A stretch of DNA of 64,000 bases from Clostridium thermopalmarium DSM 5974 (GTDB lineage Bacteria; Bacillota; Clostridia; Clostridiales; Clostridiaceae): positions 1 through 64,000 of the forward strand of contig NZ_PVXN01000005.1 in NCBI RefSeq assembly GCF_002995795.1, in the 5' to 3' direction. Under the pieces are notes generated by a model, which saw only the letters and a list, made by a program, of their open reading frames with translations, searched no databases and was not told the DNA's origin. Shown piece after piece: positions 63,067 through 64,000 of this stretch; positions within the stretch are counted from its first letter, which is position 1, and each line of letters opens with the position of its first letter. A program made the position numbers and the translations under genes.

Positions 63067-63729
63067 TCACGCCGCATTCTCATCCCCAAACAACACCCCT
63101 ACTGTTTTAAAGATAAGCTTTAAATCGATCCAAATATTTCTCTCTCTTATATACTTAACATCTAATTCCATCCACTCTTCAAAACCTATGCTGTTTCTTC
63201 CGCTTACCTGCCAATAACAAGTGAGACCTGGTTTACCGAGTAATCTTAACTTTTGATAAGGTGTAAACTGAGCGACTTCATTTGGAAGGCTTGGCCTTGG
63301 TCCAACTAAACTCATTTCACCCTTTAGCACATTGTAAAGTTGAGGTAGCTCGTCTATACTTGTCTTTCTTATAAACTTGCCCACTCTAGTTATTCTAGGA
63401 TCATCTTTTATCTTAAACATTGGTCCAGATACTTCATTTTTATCTTTAAGTTTCTCTTTGAGTTCTTCTGCATTTACCACCATGGAACGAAACTTATACA
63501 TTTTAAATATCTTACCGTCTTGTCCTACTCTATCTTGCTTGAAAAATATAGGTCCCTTTGAATCAAGTTTGATGCATATAGCAGTAATTATATACACAGG
63601 GGATAGAAGTATAATTCCAAGCAATGCTCCTAAAAAGTCTATAATTCTCTTCACAATAAAGTAAGCTTGACTTTTTTGATACTCAGTTGCCTTTTCTCTT
63701 ATTTCAGTAAAATCTAATTTTTCCTCCAT
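63067..63729 (-). CDS. Initiating sugar transferase (undecaprenyl-phosphate sugar-1-phosphate transferase)
   Basis: About 220 residues. The second ATG (63729) has better spacing from GGGGG than the first (63735). One N-terminal membrane segment (about 30-52) is followed by the bacterial sugar transferase domain, with PIFFKQDRVGQDGKIFKMYK, KFRSMVVNAEEL, SIDELPQLYNVLKGEMSLVG and GLTCYWQVSGRNSIGFEEW. It transfers a sugar-1-phosphate to the lipid carrier and starts the repeat unit. The sugar cannot be told. Confidence 0.93.
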   Translation of the reverse strand: MEEKLDFTEIREKATEYQKSQAYFIVKRIIDFLGALLGIILLSPVYIITAICIKLDSKGPIFFKQDRVGQDGKIFKMYKFRSMVVNAEELKEKLKDKNEVSGPMFKIKDDPRITRVGKFIRKTSIDELPQLYNVLKGEMSLVGPRPSLPNEVAQFTPYQKLRLLGKPGLTCYWQVSGRNSIGFEEWMELDVKYIRERNIWIDLKLIFKTVGVLFGDENAA

Positions 63730-63848
63730 ACTCATCCCCCTTTTTTATATTTGTTTATATCTTGTCATATCGTACCAATATTATAACACAATTTTCCTTA
63801 CAGTTTATTTATAAAAGTTCCAATAAAATCTAATATATTTACTATATT

Positions 63849-64000
63849 TTAGTTAGCAGTAATTTTTCTCCTAAATATACTAAAAATGCTTTTTCTTTCT
63901 ACAATTTTCTTATTTATATAAGGCAACTCTTCCTTTTCTGCCAAGGCCAAAGCATTATTAATCACTCTATCATAAACCAGTTTATTTTCTTTCTTCAGTA
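63849..64000 (-). CDS. C-terminal part of an unidentified CDS, cut by the window edge
   Basis: The minus strand is open from the window edge to TAA 63849-63851, giving about 49 residues that include ALAEKEELPYINKKIVERKS and end FRRKITAN. It is charged and helical. Its position upstream of the initiating transferase suggests another polysaccharide or regulatory gene, but I do not recognise it. Confidence 0.5.
   Translation of the reverse strand, partial: LKKENKLVYDRVINNALALAEKEELPYINKKIVERKSIFSIFRRKITAN

Noticed and set aside
1-64000. CRISPR array
   Set aside because: No regularly spaced direct repeats with unique spacers. The 14-bp and 20-bp repeats are too short and too close.
1-64000. tRNA or rRNA genes
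   Set aside because: I saw no cloverleaf with GTTCGA-type T arm or rRNA-like conserved segment.

Overview
The window looks like chromosome from an anaerobic, spore-forming, AT-rich Clostridium-type Firmicute. The evidence is a complete Rnf complex operon, a GerA/SpoVAF-type spore germination protein, a c-di-AMP riboswitch, strong GGAGG ribosome binding sites, and MurT/GatD and hexuronate genes in Firmicute-like arrangements. I cannot name the species from the sequence alone.

Layout. 0-4.6 kb: a metallophosphoesterase, a SpoVAF/GerA-type protein with a DUF2512 membrane protein, and a secreted cell-wall-type protein behind a c-di-AMP riboswitch. 4.6-9.6 kb: rnfCDGEAB on the minus strand, followed by about 1 kb without genes. 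10.6-19.2 kb: YitT-type and DUF218 membrane proteins, a REP-associated tyrosine transposase (RAYT), a TPR protein split by a frameshift, a CapA-type protein and murT-gatD. 19.3-29.4 kb: ClpB, two tandem XRE-TPR regulators, a small YtxH-like protein, an RNase H, a DUF1232 protein and an FtsH-like protease. 29.4-35.2 kb: a hexuronate regulon (uxaC, uxaA, uxaB and a LacI regulator) with five matching operators. 35.3-46 kb: housekeeping and signalling genes (rhomboid, HD-GYP, PepF, a second SSB, a MntP-like protein, GalU, an ABC exporter, VanZ). 46-64 kb: an exopolysaccharide locus (flippase, polymerase, glycosyltransferases, pyruvyl transferases, ManC, initiating sugar transferase). It contains two insertion sequences and at least six broken or chimeric genes.

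The most interesting system is a REP-like repeat family with core GGGGACGGTTCTCAAATTTT. Four copies are near-perfect palindromes with 20-27 bp arms. At least nine more are single arms, and a RAYT gene lies among them. The repeats end genes, provide stop codons or C-terminal residues, and lie inside several coding regions. All clear single-arm copies have the same orientation as the gene they touch, and all three reading frames are used (GDGSQ/GDSSQ, GTVLK, GQFSK). One protein carries three in-frame copies within 92 bp. The family is dense from 0 to 42 kb, and I saw no copy in the polysaccharide locus.

How the genes work together: Rnf would couple ferredoxin oxidation to NAD reduction and ion pumping. 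The uxa genes would feed hexuronates towards KDG. GalU, ManC, the sugar transferase, glycosyltransferases, flippase and polymerase would make a surface polysaccharide whose locus is decaying or being remodelled. All functions are inferred from protein family features read by eye; no database search was run.
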